Origin: Allacma fusca
Lineage: Eukaryota; Arthropoda; Collembola; Symphypleona; Sminthuridae
NCBI GenBank assembly: GCA_947179485.1
Contig: OX359250.1
Location: forward strand, 13,560,539 to 13,624,538
DNA: 64,000 nucleotides
Direction of reading: 5' to 3'
In this document: positions 26,374-37,100 of the stretch, in pieces
Position numbering within the stretch: position 1 is the stretch's first letter
Layout of the letters: every line of letters starts with the position of its first letter
Notes under the pieces: model-generated
Seen by the model: only the letters and a program-made list of their open reading frames with translations
Told to the model about the DNA's origin: nothing
Databases searched by the model: none
Made by a program: the position numbers and the translations under genes

Positions 26374-27245
26374 TTAAGCGTATTTAATACCAAGGAAGGT
26401 TAGACCACAAACCAGTAAACCTAGAACGACACCGAAGATAATGAAGATCATCATTGGAATGTTTACTCCGTAAACTTGATCCTTAAATGGTTTCACCACA
26501 CTGGTAGCTGGAAGAACGCAAAAATCTCGGTCGTAACACATGTCAGTGTATTTAGAGCAATGCTCCAGTTCCATGGAATGAAGCAAAGACACGCTGTTGT
26601 GAGCACTGCTTTGTGATGCAGTAATGTGGCACTTGTTGATCTCAACTTGTCTCTCCGTACTGTTCTTGACTCTTGGGTCAGTGTACTTGAACTTGATGAC
26701 CGTCGACTCCAACAGTTTTCGTCTGGCACATCCCATCACTGTTCCATAAGACGTCACATTGACATCAGTCGAAGCAACCTTTGTCACAACTTGGAACCTC
26801 CCAAGAACACAAGTGGCCTCATTCTCCTGCACAGCCCCACAAGCCACCGATGAGGGGTAGTTCGTCTGCATCATCATCCAAGACTCATCTTCTCCAGTTG
26901 ATAATGGACACTGTGGTAAAGTCGTATCGACATAATACAACTCCGGCAGTTGTGACATTACAAATGATCGGACTTCATTGCAAAACACAGTTTCTTCTGG
27001 ACAATCCAACGCCAGGCATCTATAGCACTTGAGGGAATGAAATCCTGCAACAAATAAACACATCAAAATCCCATCCAAACCCCCCCCACAAACACTTCCA
27101 ATAAGCATCAGCTTTCAGCCACATAAAAATGATTACACACTAATTATTTGAACAAAAAAAAACACTAACCAGATGGACAAAACACCAAGACAATGGAAAT
27201 CGTTGCAACAAGGCTGCCCAAAGAATATAAATGTCTTGACAACAT
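26374..27245 (-). CDS. Secreted cysteine-rich single-pass membrane protein, Ly6/uPAR-like (copy A)
   Basis: Two coding exons, 27245-27170 and 27044-26374, joined in phase 1 (GTTAGT donor), giving 248 residues. Exon 1 encodes a signal peptide (MLSRHLYSLGSLVATISIVL...). The ectodomain begins LKCYRCLALDC, the typical LxCYxC opening of Ly6/uPAR three-finger proteins, and has many further cysteines. It also has Asn-glycosylation sites (NVTS, NSTE), the motif YGTVMGCA, and a CYDRDFC pair before the membrane. A transmembrane segment lies at about residues 218-243 and the cytosolic tail is almost absent. The closest relative in the window is the gene at 53.9 kb, sharing the CYxCLxLDC, YYxDxTLPxCP and YGTVMGCA blocks. 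The ectodomain is longer than a single Ly6 module (about 80 residues), so the family assignment rests on the opening motif only. Function unknown. Confidence 0.82.
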
Positions 27246-29194
27246 CATTTAGTCAAAGAAAGGATTTTACCCAAGTAAAGTAAACCACCGATTCCCACAA
27301 TCTCGATCCCAACAGGTAATTACTTCTCGATCAATAACTGTCCCAGGACTTCAAAATAACTCAATATCCTCCACTTACTTACACCCCACCAGGAATCTGC
27401 ACAAATTAACAAGCAAAATCTCATTAAACAAAGCTTACACAAAATCTAAATACAAACTAATTGTCAATATTAAACTCATGAGTAAAGATCCTTCCTAAAT
27501 GGTCAGAGTACAAATTATTGTAACAGCACAATTACCCACAATTCAAAGTATCCCAGACACATTATCAATCCCCTCAATAAGAATTTAAAACAAATTCAGC
27601 ATGCTATTATTTTATTCCATAAATTATGATTCCAGCTAAATATAATTACAAACAAATCCATAAATAGTTTCAATGTTAAAAAATTCCGTATATACCGTAT
27701 TTAAAAGTTTTGGAACACTTGTTGCAGCCTTTAATAGGTCATGGCACCAGTCCTTCAAGAAGCTTTCGAATAAGTAAAAATAAATTGTAGTATTTAATAA
27801 TAATTGTGAAGATTTGAATTCCTACAAATTCAAATAACGTCAATGAACAACTATTGAGATAAATTTTGAGGAACAACACACAATCACTCCTCCTTCCCTG
27901 ACTGACTCACTCACTCCCTTGCACTGAACTGCAGTTGCCAGTTGCACTGGTTGTTGCACTTTTTGTGCGTTGTGCGAAGAAAGGGAGAAAGGTTTGTTTG
28001 GACTTTCCTTCTCTTAGCCTTCACGCAGTCTAAACCTCCCAGAAGTCCTAGAAGCTTAGTTATGTTCTTGCTAGGGAATAATACTAATCCGCAAATCCTT
28101 CCTGGATTTAACTCCATAAGGATGACAAGAGTGACGCCTCAGGCCAGTAAATATTTTATTTACGAAGAATCCATTATTTCCTTCCCTAGAATTTATTCCC
28201 AATCTATTTTTACATTCCTCATGATTTCTGATGAGTCAGTTGGTGGTTCGACAACTTTGTTTATGCAAGGAGTAGTGCTACTGCGAAAGGGTATAGCCTT
28301 GGATGAGGTTGGAGGTATACTAGAATTAATTATCACTATAAAGTGTTGCAATTTTTTCTCAAGATTTTTATTTCATTTTAGCCGTACGGAAGACAGTTAG
28401 TTTAGGGCGGATGTAGAGCATTTTATTTTATTTGGAAAAATTTTGTAGGTAGTTTGATCTTGCTTTTTCTTGGACAGGTTAATGGATATTCTGTTGCTGT
28501 GTCGTTGTTTACCTGAGATTTCGGTTTGTAATAGGTATTACGTATTTGTTTAGAAGTTGTAATCTATTTTTGAGTTAAAAGCACCAAAAAGGAATGTCAA
28601 AATTGAGTGAATAAATGCACAGCGCTAATTTATTGTGTGTGCAGGTAGCAAAGGTTTGGTGTACTTTGCAAGTGGACAATGAAATATGAATTTGAAGGAT
28701 TATGTTAGGACTCATGAGTGCTGATTGGTGATAGTTTTAATCCCTTTGTTTGCTGGATCTATTCACGTAGGAACATCTCCGGATGGAGATGGAGTGTGCG
28801 GAATGGATGAACCGGTCTTTAAAAATTTCATCTTTGTGTGGTCAAATTTTGTTATACGGGATCTGCTAATGATTTAATGAGAGATTTCTCGTCCTGCCCC
28901 CATGTCGGATGCACTGCTTGAAAGGGATATTTTTGAAGGGATAAGAACCTCCGGTTCCTTACGAATCTCTTACAACGAGATGCTACTGTACATGCGTTAA
29001 ATATGATTTGGTGTAATTTTCTACATTCACAGAAAATTCGGTAGAATTGATTTTGATGGTGCATTTTTTTTACAAGAATATTATAATAAAAATAAAAATA
29101 AAAATAACAAAGCCGCAAAATCTGTTAACAGCAAAGCAAAGACACAGCTGAAATACAAAACCGAAAAATGAGTAGAAATTTGTGTAGAGGTACT
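27246..29194. other. Intergenic region upstream of copy A, up to the LTR element
   Basis: No supported gene. A 152-codon plus-strand frame (from 27942) starts with TTG and has no domain. An (AAAAT)n run lies near 29091-29107. Confidence 0.5.
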
Positions 29195-29198
29195 GTAC

Positions 29199-29418
29199 TG
29201 ATAGTTACCGATGATGGTAACTAACTAACTTAACCTATAAATTAGTAAATATCCGAAGTCGGGAAAAATGCTCAAAATAATCAGGAGCGTGCTCCGACAC
29301 AACCATGCTGCTTCATTCTCTGATAACGACTTACTTGCTTTTATTCACGTTAGGCTGTCGCGTAGCGTGAGCCGGGGCTCTTCACATATTACCTCACGTG
29401 AGGGAGCCAACCCTCACA
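29199..29418 (-). repeat. 3' LTR (220 bp)
   Basis: Read on the element's strand it begins TGTGAGGG and ends AACTATCA. It contains AATAAA (plus strand TTTATT at 29340-29345) and a palindrome CCTCACGTGAGG (29392-29403) with a CACGTG core. I read it as identical to 41445-41664. Confidence 0.93.
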
Positions 29419-29432
29419 TCTTCCCCCCCTCA
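29419..29432 (-). other. Polypurine tract
   Basis: On the element strand GAGGGGGGGAAGA lies directly before the TGTGAG start of the 3' LTR. This is the expected position for the plus-strand primer of an LTR retrotransposon. Confidence 0.75.
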
Positions 29433-29696
29433 CCACGTTCACTGTCCCAGTGAAAGCGCGGAGGAGAAAATGTGGGGAAGGAAAAACAAAAAATTAATAC
29501 ATTATAGAATGGGGCCTAAGCCAAAATAAAATGTGAACAAAATATAGTACATATTTAGAAATAATAGTTATACAGATCGGCAGAAGCCTTAGACCTATAA
29601 ACACAGCACACAGATCAAATATTATGCACAGGCAATGCCTTGATCCCTCAAAACAAACAAAAAAATAACGCTGAAAAATGTTGTGAAGTCCGGCGA
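29433..29696 (-). other. Untranslated stretch between ORF4 and the polypurine tract
   Basis: AT-richer than the coding part of the element; no open frame of note on the element strand. Confidence 0.5.
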
Positions 29697-30326
29697 TTAT
29701 TCGGGGGTAGATGCAACGCAGGCGTCCGTCCAAGGAGCTAAAAAGAGGTCAAAGTAACTCTCCGAGTCCCGGCCCGGGTAAAGAGGACAATCCTCACCGC
29801 GATGAGCAGCCGTTGGATCCCGGCAACGGTAACAACCAGGGTGACCGCGGCACACGACGTAAGTGGCGGAGTAAAAACCGCAGACCGGGGTGGTGCGGAA
29901 TACTCTGCTGGGGAGAGCCCGGCGGTCCCAGCCGTAAATTACCTCAGTTTGGTCCCAGAAAGGCGCAATGGTGGTGGGTTTAGTAGGGCCATGATTACAG
30001 CCTCGAATACGATCCCGGAGCTGGTGAAGAAATTTCCGTATAGCAGGGACCTCCCCGAAGATACGTAACATGCGGACAGTAGTACCCGCGATTTTGGGGT
30101 CCAAAATAGCCGTGACCCTACTTGGGGCGGCGAAGGCTGAGAGAGCGTCTTGACGGTGCCCCGCCGGAGGAAAAGCTGCGTCCAGGTCTTCATGGGTGAA
30201 AACGTAAGCAGTGTAAACCGGCTGAAGCGTGACAGTGTCAGCCGTCGGTGGGCAAAATCCTCGACGCGTGTCATAGGTCCAGACCCCCCCACTTCTGGAT
30301 ATCCGGAGCCGATGGTTTGGGAACAA
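29697..30326 (-). CDS. Retroelement accessory ORF4, C-terminal part (zinc-knuckle protein)
   Basis: This frame continues the 30271-30945 frame at a +1 step. The two overlap over 56 bases containing a run of seven G on the coding strand (30284-30290). It encodes about 200 residues of unrecognised fold. The C-terminal part is cysteine-rich: CRGHPGCYRCRDPTAAHRGE is followed by DC, giving CX2CX6HX4C, a zinc-knuckle-like spacing. It ends shortly before the polypurine tract. I take it as the second half of ORF4. The step could be a real indel, a sequencing slip in the G run, or recoding. The listed 5' end is the overlap edge, not a proven start. Confidence 0.6.
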   Translation of the reverse strand: MFPNHRLRISRSGGVWTYDTRRGFCPPTADTVTLQPVYTAYVFTHEDLDAAFPPAGHRQDALSAFAAPSRVTAILDPKIAGTTVRMLRIFGEVPAIRKFLHQLRDRIRGCNHGPTKPTTIAPFWDQTEVIYGWDRRALPSRVFRTTPVCGFYSATYVVCRGHPGCYRCRDPTAAHRGEDCPLYPGRDSESYFDLFLAPWTDACVASTPE

Positions 30327-30945
30327 CCGGGCTTGACGGCTGGACGGGAGCAGGCAAAATGATTATAGATGGCTTGCCAGTAAATTCCGGAGACGGAGCA
30401 GAGGCAGGACCCGGTGTTAGAGCAGAGGCTGGATCCTGTGACGGAGCAGTGTCTGGATCCTGTGACGGAGCAGAGGCTGGATCCTGTGACGGAGCAGTGA
30501 CGGGGTCCGGGTGATGTCCAGTGGAGGGACCGGCGACGACCGTGGATGCGTAGAGAGATGCACTTGCTGCTAGACTCGCAGAGGTCGCTCGGTGACGTTG
30601 ATGGACGGCCCGATCCAAATTGAGGGACAATAAGTCGACAAGGGCCGTGAGGTGCTCGAGGATTATGAAGTCCGGATCCGACACGAGATCAGGTAAGAAA
30701 ACCAGATCGGCGATAATCGCATGAGCAATATGAACATCAGAACTGCGTGACCGGATTGGGTCCGCGAAGGCCAGAATCGGATGTGAAGGTACGTAACGGA
30801 AGACCCCCGTCCGGAGGAAACGGAGGCGTTCCCAGGCGTAGTCCATGTCATCAGACTGGAGTCCACTAAGGACCTCGCGGGCTGTCGACAGCATTGTATT
30901 CACATAGCCGGGATCCACAGAGCGGGAAGTTGAAGCCCCCGCCAT
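30271..30945 (-). CDS. Retroelement accessory ORF4, N-terminal part
   Basis: Begins with ATG (MAGASTSRSVDPGYV). The first 130 residues look helical and hydrophobic-rich without a known domain. A Pro/Ser/Ala linker follows, built from a tandem 24-base repeat (30418-30496 region) encoding variants of APSQDPAS. The frame then runs into TGA at 30271 while the downstream frame continues. It sits in the env position but shows no signal peptide, furin-like site or transmembrane segment, so it is not an envelope. With the C-terminal part it would make a protein of roughly 400 residues carrying one zinc knuckle. Confidence 0.6.
   Translation of the reverse strand: MAGASTSRSVDPGYVNTMLSTAREVLSGLQSDDMDYAWERLRFLRTGVFRYVPSHPILAFADPIRSRSSDVHIAHAIIADLVFLPDLVSDPDFIILEHLTALVDLLSLNLDRAVHQRHRATSASLAASASLYASTVVAGPSTGHHPDPVTAPSQDPASAPSQDPDTAPSQDPASALTPGPASAPSPEFTGKPSIIILPAPVQPSSPVVPKPSAPDIQKWGGLDL
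30418..30496 (-). repeat. 24-bp tandem repeat inside ORF4
   Basis: GGATCCTGTGACGGAGCAG recurs every 24 bases with alternating AGGCT / TGTCT spacers, three full copies and flanking partial ones. It encodes an octapeptide-like Pro/Ser/Asp/Ala repeat. Confidence 0.8.
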
Positions 30946-31728
30946 TACCTAAAGGAATAAAAAAATAGATATATAATTATGACAGTCGCAGGAAGGCCGG
31001 ACATTTTTTTAAACACACAAAGCACACACAAATCTCATCACTGACCGTTAGTTAGGTTAAAGAAAAAAAAATATATTGATGCACACTTACAATGCCGGTT
31101 GTTAACTAAATAATTCGGAAACCGACAATAAAAGAACCCGAAATACGTTGTTTGTGGTTAAGCGTGTGAAGGAACTAAGGAAGTGAGCGACTGTGGTGTT
31201 TGAAGCTGCAGACGTGAATGATGGAGCACGGTAGGTACTAAGTGCGTGGAGGTAGGAGGAAAGGTGGAGAAGCACGGACGACTGAAAATCGTTCCATGTA
31301 GTGTCCCCATATACAGTGCACTAAGCAAATAGGCGGCCACCGTGTTATGAGGATATGACTCCCTGCCAGTCGGGTGAGATAGCCGACACCCACTGTAGTT
31401 GTGCAAACTGTTACATACGTATATCCCCGACGCGAACGAATGAGAGTAACCGGATGCAAGTGCGTATGTATATGCCAAAGAAGTCACACAAGGCTGAAGA
31501 TACGAAGGAGATTACCTTTTCACTATAGAGGTTTAATGAACGGAATGAATAAATATATCATAAGGAAACAATAATGGAGAAGTTCGTGACAGGGTTGACC
31601 TGAACTTGCTAGGTGGCGCTTGAAGGGCAGAGAAAAAATTGCGACAGCCTCCCTCAAGTACACAAAAATTATATAGAACTGCTGGAGAGGAGGAAAAAAA
31701 AATATTATTGGAAAATCAACAGCGTAAA
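30946..31728 (-). other. Spacer between ORF3 and ORF4
   Basis: No conserved protein was recognised on the element strand. A 109-codon frame (31158-31487) is low-complexity Ser/Thr/His and not called. It may carry splice or initiation signals for ORF4. Confidence 0.45.
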
Positions 31729-32565
31729 TTAGGGGTTTATCTCGGCCGGTGGTTGGGCCGAAGCCGTTCCTTTCAACACGGAGTCCGTCGGAGCGGGTTT
31801 GGTGGGGAAATGCTTGATTCCCAAATGATCAAAGAGCGCGAGGGTCTCCTCGTAACTGTCGGGGGGAATGGAGACTTTTCCGCGATACAGAAATTGCCAG
31901 AGCAAATTTAGAGTTTCCGGGGAACAAGCTGGCCATTCAATTGCATAGGCGTCGGGGTGGGTTGATGGAGTGGTTTTCGCCAATTTCGCATGGAGTAACG
32001 GTAAGTGGGCAACCAACACCAACCGGTGAAATTGTTTTGAATAACCGCTCTGAACGGTGATGGTGACGTCAGGGACTGTGTTTCCCACGAGGGTGAAAAA
32101 ATCTGCGGATGATCTGTTGGAAGATCCAGGATTCGGCTCAGTGTCAGGAATGGACTCAAGAACGGCGATCTCCCGCCATGGGGTGGCCGGATCTGATTTT
32201 TTCGAGAGAAATGTTTCAGTCCGGAACACAAGATGTTGGAGACGAGCCAAGCGGTCTTGGAGTGTGTTCAACGCAAGGTCGTTGGCCGGTGCGTCGGAAC
32301 AATCCCTCTCCAAGTGGCCGAAAGAAGTGCAGTGGAGACAGAACTTCTCAGGAAGGGTCCGTTTGTTGAGCGTGAGGACGCGCGTTAGAATAACAAAACG
32401 GGGCCAGCCGGGATTTCCCATGTGATTGCGAAGAATCTCGAGATCCGTCAAGATCTCCTCGGTCCGATATGATGGATCGATGGGAAGGTCTACGCGGATA
32501 TCCATTATCCGGACATCAAACCGGATATGAGAATCCGTGTCAAGTAGCCGGAGGTAGAGTCCCAT
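31729..32565 (-). CDS. Retroelement accessory ORF3: CCHC zinc knuckle plus BTB/POZ domain
   Basis: 278 residues from ATG at 32565. The first 70 residues (DIRVDLPIDP...) are unassigned. A CX2CX4HX4C zinc knuckle lies at residues 76-89 (CLHCTSFGHLERDC), as in retroelement nucleic-acid-binding proteins. A BTB/POZ domain follows at about residues 160-260: PDVTITVQSG, FHRLVLVAHLPLLHAKL, SPETLNLLWQFLYRGKVSI and LALFDHLGIKH match the DVTxxV, hRxVLxxxSxxF, Yxgkv and lxLaDhLgI blocks of the fold. BTB domains mediate dimerisation and often recruit Cullin-3. The gene lies between pol and the 3' LTR on the element's coding strand. The same frame stays open upstream to 32793 apart from one TAA at 32581-32583, so the protein may be longer. 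The role in the element is unknown. Confidence 0.75.
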   Translation of the reverse strand: MGLYLRLLDTDSHIRFDVRIMDIRVDLPIDPSYRTEEILTDLEILRNHMGNPGWPRFVILTRVLTLNKRTLPEKFCLHCTSFGHLERDCSDAPANDLALNTLQDRLARLQHLVFRTETFLSKKSDPATPWREIAVLESIPDTEPNPGSSNRSSADFFTLVGNTVPDVTITVQSGYSKQFHRLVLVAHLPLLHAKLAKTTPSTHPDAYAIEWPACSPETLNLLWQFLYRGKVSIPPDSYEETLALFDHLGIKHFPTKPAPTDSVLKGTASAQPPAEINP

Positions 32566-32580
32566 CCACTCCTCTCGGTA

Positions 32581-32793
32581 TTACTGTAGGAGTTGACCTG
32601 AGGGACAAATTGTGGTTAGGTGATGCTGGACCGAGTGAAGAAGTTCGGAGCACTCCGAAGGACAATTTGGATCCGCGCGTTGGATAAAGTGCGGGTGAGC
32701 CTGAATCCGGGCAAAAATCTTGTCCTGCAAAAGTTTATTGCAGATTCTAGATGGCAGGACTGGGCTGCCCCTCCAAAGGACTTGTTGAGCCAT
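32581..32793 (-). CDS. Small ORF upstream of and in frame with ORF3
   Basis: Seventy codons from ATG to TAA, in the same frame as ORF3 and only 15 bases from its ATG. The ATG follows TTTTTCAACTTAG, which could be a splice acceptor for a subgenomic RNA. It has a Cys/His-rich end (CPSEC ... LLHSVQHH ... IC) reminiscent of zinc-binding segments, but no clear family. It could be the true N-terminus of ORF3 interrupted by a nonsense change, or a separate leader peptide. Confidence 0.4.
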   Translation of the reverse strand: MAQQVLWRGSPVLPSRICNKLLQDKIFARIQAHPHFIQRADPNCPSECSELLHSVQHHLTTICPSGQLLQ

Positions 32794-34193
32794 ACTAAGT
32801 TGAAAAATAACGGGGGTCTCAGAATGAACCTTATTTTAATTTATCCCGGCAAAGTCCGGCTACCACCAAATTAACGAAATTATTTCGTGTAGGGGTCATG
32901 GAGCCCCTAAATTACCTCTGACTGGCAAAAATAAAGTAAAAAGAGGTAATACTTACATGCCGAACTTTGTGTGTGAAAGTTTGAGGAAAGAGCCAAGGAG
33001 AAGAGTCCGAAGGGAACAGAGTGGCAGCAGTGAACTTTTGTGGAGAGAAAAATTGGAGACGACCACAAGGTAGCTCAGGTAAGTTTGGAATGAGTTATTA
33101 ATATTATGGAGGAGCCCAGGAGGACTAGACTTAGGAAATAAATTGTGTAGGATATTTCTTGGTAGGAAATTATTTACATAGAAATATCGTACGATGGGTA
33201 AGGACGTTGTGTGAGTGCCTTAGGGATTTTTAGAGATAAACGGTCCGGACAAAAGGTTCGACGACCGGCTTTATCTTGTAAGGTTGAAGTGGTAAGTTAT
33301 ATTGAAATTGGAAGGAAATTTTTCCGATTTGGCCCATTGAGTATTTTAGGCTCTTGTATTTTTAGGTAAATTAGTGGCGATAGCCACAAAAAGGTATTCA
33401 AATGTTAATAAAAATTAAATCGTAGTAAGGAATGTGGTCGTTCCTCTCCCTCTCCCCTAACTGTAGGGACGTTTCTACCGTCACACTATTCAGGACTCCA
33501 ATGTATTGAAGGTCAAGGTGAAGAAAGGAGAAGCCCCACCAAAGATAAATCCCCGAAAGGAAGGGAAGGATGACGCCGCACGCCGTATGACATGGCGGGG
33601 GCCATTAATGGTATACCTATACGGGAGGCTGGAGGATAGAATCCGGCCATTCGTAGGAGTGTACATGTATGTGTATGTACAAAAAAAATGTATGTAAATG
33701 AATATACACGTATTGTATAGTGTATAATGTGTATGGGGGCTATAGAGGAGCCCTAAATATGTGGAGCCTTGTGCTCTTTTAGGTTAAAGATTTATGTATC
33801 TTAATTATATTTAAAGAATAAAGCGACCGCCTAGCAAGGAGGGGCCAATCCAGACGTAGGGATATATGTTAATAATGTAAAAGGGAAATATATACAGCAG
33901 GCACTCTCGTTCGAATCGTGTATAGTCCCGGTGTTTGCCCGTGCCATTTATGTGAAATGAGGGACTTAAAAAAATGACCTTTAAGCCTGTAGGCCGTGGG
34001 AGGTAAACGTAAGCAGCGGGGACGTATCGAGAACGGTCGACCAGCGTGCCACTTTACAACACAGTCGCTCGCTCGAGTTAAGATCGGAGGGGACGTGTGT
34101 AAGGAGGTATAAGGGAATAAGGTATATAATTATAATAGTAAAAAAATAAAACCTTACAGATGATTCCCGATACACGAAATCAAGTTCTGAAGA
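32794..34193 (-). other. Internal spacer between pol and ORF3
   Basis: About 1.4 kb without a supported open frame on the element strand; AT-richer than the flanking genes. It may hold a second promoter, splice sites or packaging signals. Short TATG/TACA-rich runs lie near 33660-33730. Confidence 0.45.
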
Positions 34194-37100
34194 TTATTTA
34201 CGACCCGGCTGAAGCCTTTCTGGGGGCTTCCGGTTCCGACTCGGATATCTCCTGCTTTCAGGAGGACGAATATCAGATGACCCCGGGCTTTGCGAAAAGG
34301 ATTTTTTCGCAACGGCGGTGGAGGCTTTTCGGGGCGGTACTGTTGTCCAACCAAAATCCTCCGTTTCCGGATGAGCCACTTGGCCCGTAATTGCTGATTC
34401 TTGAGGCACCCTCTTTAATGGGGTTGTGCTCTTCAGTCCTGGCAATTTAGATGGGCGAGGAAGCTCCTCATGAGGACCCTTTACAGATACTCTGTGAGCG
34501 ACCGGGGGCACCGGCAAGGGTCTTGTTACCTCGGGGGGCGGTATTTCCGCCAACACCTTCGGCGCCTTTTTTTTGATGGGGAGCAGGGGCCTCCCTGGAA
34601 AGTGTACTACGGGTGACACACCCATTCTGGTCGGTGGCACCGACGATAATGTTTCGGGAACACCCGAACCTCCCCCTGTGGCGGGGATGAGTGCGTCCCG
34701 CACATTTGGAGCACCGATGGGTCCGTCGGTGGAAAGACCTGTGGGAATAAACAAAGAAGTACCCGAGTTAGATTTTTTTAGAGATAATGGAGCCAGACCT
34801 ACAGGATTTACAGATTTTCGAGGGCTCAAGAATGGATTGACGAGTGGGATGTCGCCTATGGTGACACGCCCACTCGTCAGCGAGTCGCCGGAGTGGGTAT
34901 GGGAAAGAAAAGAAATGTTAGAAATGGGAATTTTAGACGGGGTGCGGGGAGCATCCTGAGGAGACCGGAATAAATCCAAAATAGCATGACCCGGACGTGA
35001 AGTAGGATCCCTAAATTTTCCAACATGAGGAATTTCTTGTGATGACGTATACCCATGACTTTTAACAACCTCCGCAAAGGAGCGTTGAGATACATTACCC
35101 ATACCGGGGTCGGTAACTTCACCAACCGCTGTGGATGACGCAGCCGAGTCTGCGGTTGACGTGGCCTTGCGGTCACGTTTCCGTAATTTCTTTTTTTGCT
35201 TTTGCATGGCAACGGAATCCCGAGCGGAGTGTAAGCGGGATGTTGTCGGCTTTACCGTAGACTCGGAGGATGGTGGAGTTATGACTGTCCGTGGATTCGG
35301 TGGCAGCCGGTACGGTGAGTAGTCCATCCGAGGCGGGGTCAACGGTGACTGCTGTTGACCTGCGGGAGTAAAAATTAAAGGTGGATTAATTATTTCCTGA
35401 GGGCTCGATCGCCGCACGGGACTTTTATCCTCGGCAGGGGTAATCGGAGACTCCTGTAAAGAAGAGAGGTCATGAACATTAGTGTTTTGTTCAGAATGAG
35501 ACTTTGACAAGTTATGTGTGGATGAGTGAAATACTCGAGAGGGTATTATCTCGGAGGATTCGAGATGCCCAGACAGACCATGTGATGCGGTGAACATTTC
35601 GGAGCTTACCTGAGTCTCCAAAATGTTCGAAGGCATGTCAGGTGAGCGTGCCGGAGGCGATCTCCGGGAATTTCCGTGTGAGGTAAATTCAAAGGGTTGA
35701 AGACATACCGACGGGACGGGTGCAACCTGCTCGAGTTGTTTAAGAACAACCTCACACTCAGTCGGGCCTGTGGGTATAATGTTGTAATCAATACTCGCAG
35801 GAAATGGATAGTCATTTGTAGAGACAGTGGGAGTGGGACCCGGTTGATTGGGGTCAGCGAAGTAAAGTTCTTCGGCACTCCGGTTAAAAACCGGAGGGAT
35901 ATAATTGACTGGCTTAAAACTAATACGCCCAGGAGTCACGGACCTGACCGGAGGCTTTGCCGCCGTGGCACCGGGAAATGGCGGAGCCATAATATTTTGG
36001 TCACAGGTAGCGGAGACATTGGAAAAGCAAAAGGGTGTCGTGTCAGTTGTAAGAGGGGTAACTCGAACCTGAGGAGCGGATTTTACGGGAAATCCTAACG
36101 GAGAGTTGGGCGATAAAGACGGAGGCAGTTCCGCACCGCCGTTCCGGTTATCACCAAAATAAAAGTTTTCTACCGGAATTGACTCGTCTATCAACTGTGG
36201 AGCATTGGTGGGGCTAGGGATGTTGGTTTCCTCAGTCCGCTCAACAACAGTGGTTGGAGACGGTAGGGTGGGGGTAGCCGAGGGAAGTGAGTCGCCCACC
36301 TGCAGAAAAGAATTAGGCGGCCCTCCGAGCATATTATAGAAATGAGTGATGTTGTATACAGGGGTAGGATTACCTGTAGGAATTGGTATGGGATTAATAG
36401 TAGGAGGGGTCTCAACCGTTCCTGATTCCCGTCTCGAACGCAGGCGAGTGACGATCGGAGAGCGAACAGTATCCGCGCCTGTCGAGTGAGGAGGTAAATA
36501 GTCACCCTCGGAAGAGTGGTGGGTTAAGTCCCCTGACGGGGTACCTGAACCTCCAGAGCTCCGGGTACTATTATAAAAAGTACGAGACCGGATTGGTGAG
36601 TCGCATCCAGAGTCCTGGCTGTCCCCGTATTGGGAAATGACGTCCTTAACAACAGGTGCATACCGGGGTGGTTCCCGGACAATAGTACGCTCAGATGATC
36701 TGTGAGGATGGAACTCGGCCAGAGTTTTGTGTACGAATATATCATCGTACTGACCTTGCCAAGCTACCGGAGGAAGGTACGGCTTCAGCCGATGAGAATG
36801 GACATTTCTCTGGGTGTGGGCCGGACGGTTGTTTCCCCGATAAGCCACCGAGAAAGACGTTTCGCCGCGTACCTTGACAATCTGGTAGGGACCAATCCAA
36901 CGGAGGTCAAGTCCCGAGGCTTGGGTATCCTGAACCCAGACTAATTGACCTAAATAAAAATTATTAAGAGGTCGATTAACATTAAATTTTTTAGCCCTCT
37001 GTTCCTGTGACTTTGTCGTGTTCAAGTTGGCACGGAACACTCGATCCCGTCGAGTAGTCTCTAACTGGGACGGAGAGTTGGGGGATTCAATGGTAATCAC

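Noticed and set aside
27942..28400. 152-codon plus-strand open frame
   Set aside because: Starts only at TTG, no domain, no splice context, composition like the surrounding non-coding DNA.
29711..30514. Plus-strand open frames inside the retrotransposon (also at 32.1, 34.6, 35.7 and 40.7 kb)
   Set aside because: They are antisense to ORF4, ORF3, pol and gag, and have no independent features.
29697..30945. ORF4 as an envelope gene
   Set aside because: It sits in the env position but has no signal peptide, cleavage site or membrane segment, and carries a zinc knuckle instead.
32581..32793. Reading the small ORF as a LINE RT-type zinc-binding remnant
   Set aside because: The Cys/His pattern is suggestive, but no RT lies upstream and the frame is continuous with ORF3, so an ORF3 N-terminus is the simpler reading.
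36600..36660. A DSG triplet in the integrase tail as a possible relocated protease
   Set aside because: The context is SQDSGCDS, hydrophilic and without the hydrophobic strand or the downstream ILG-like motif of retropepsins.
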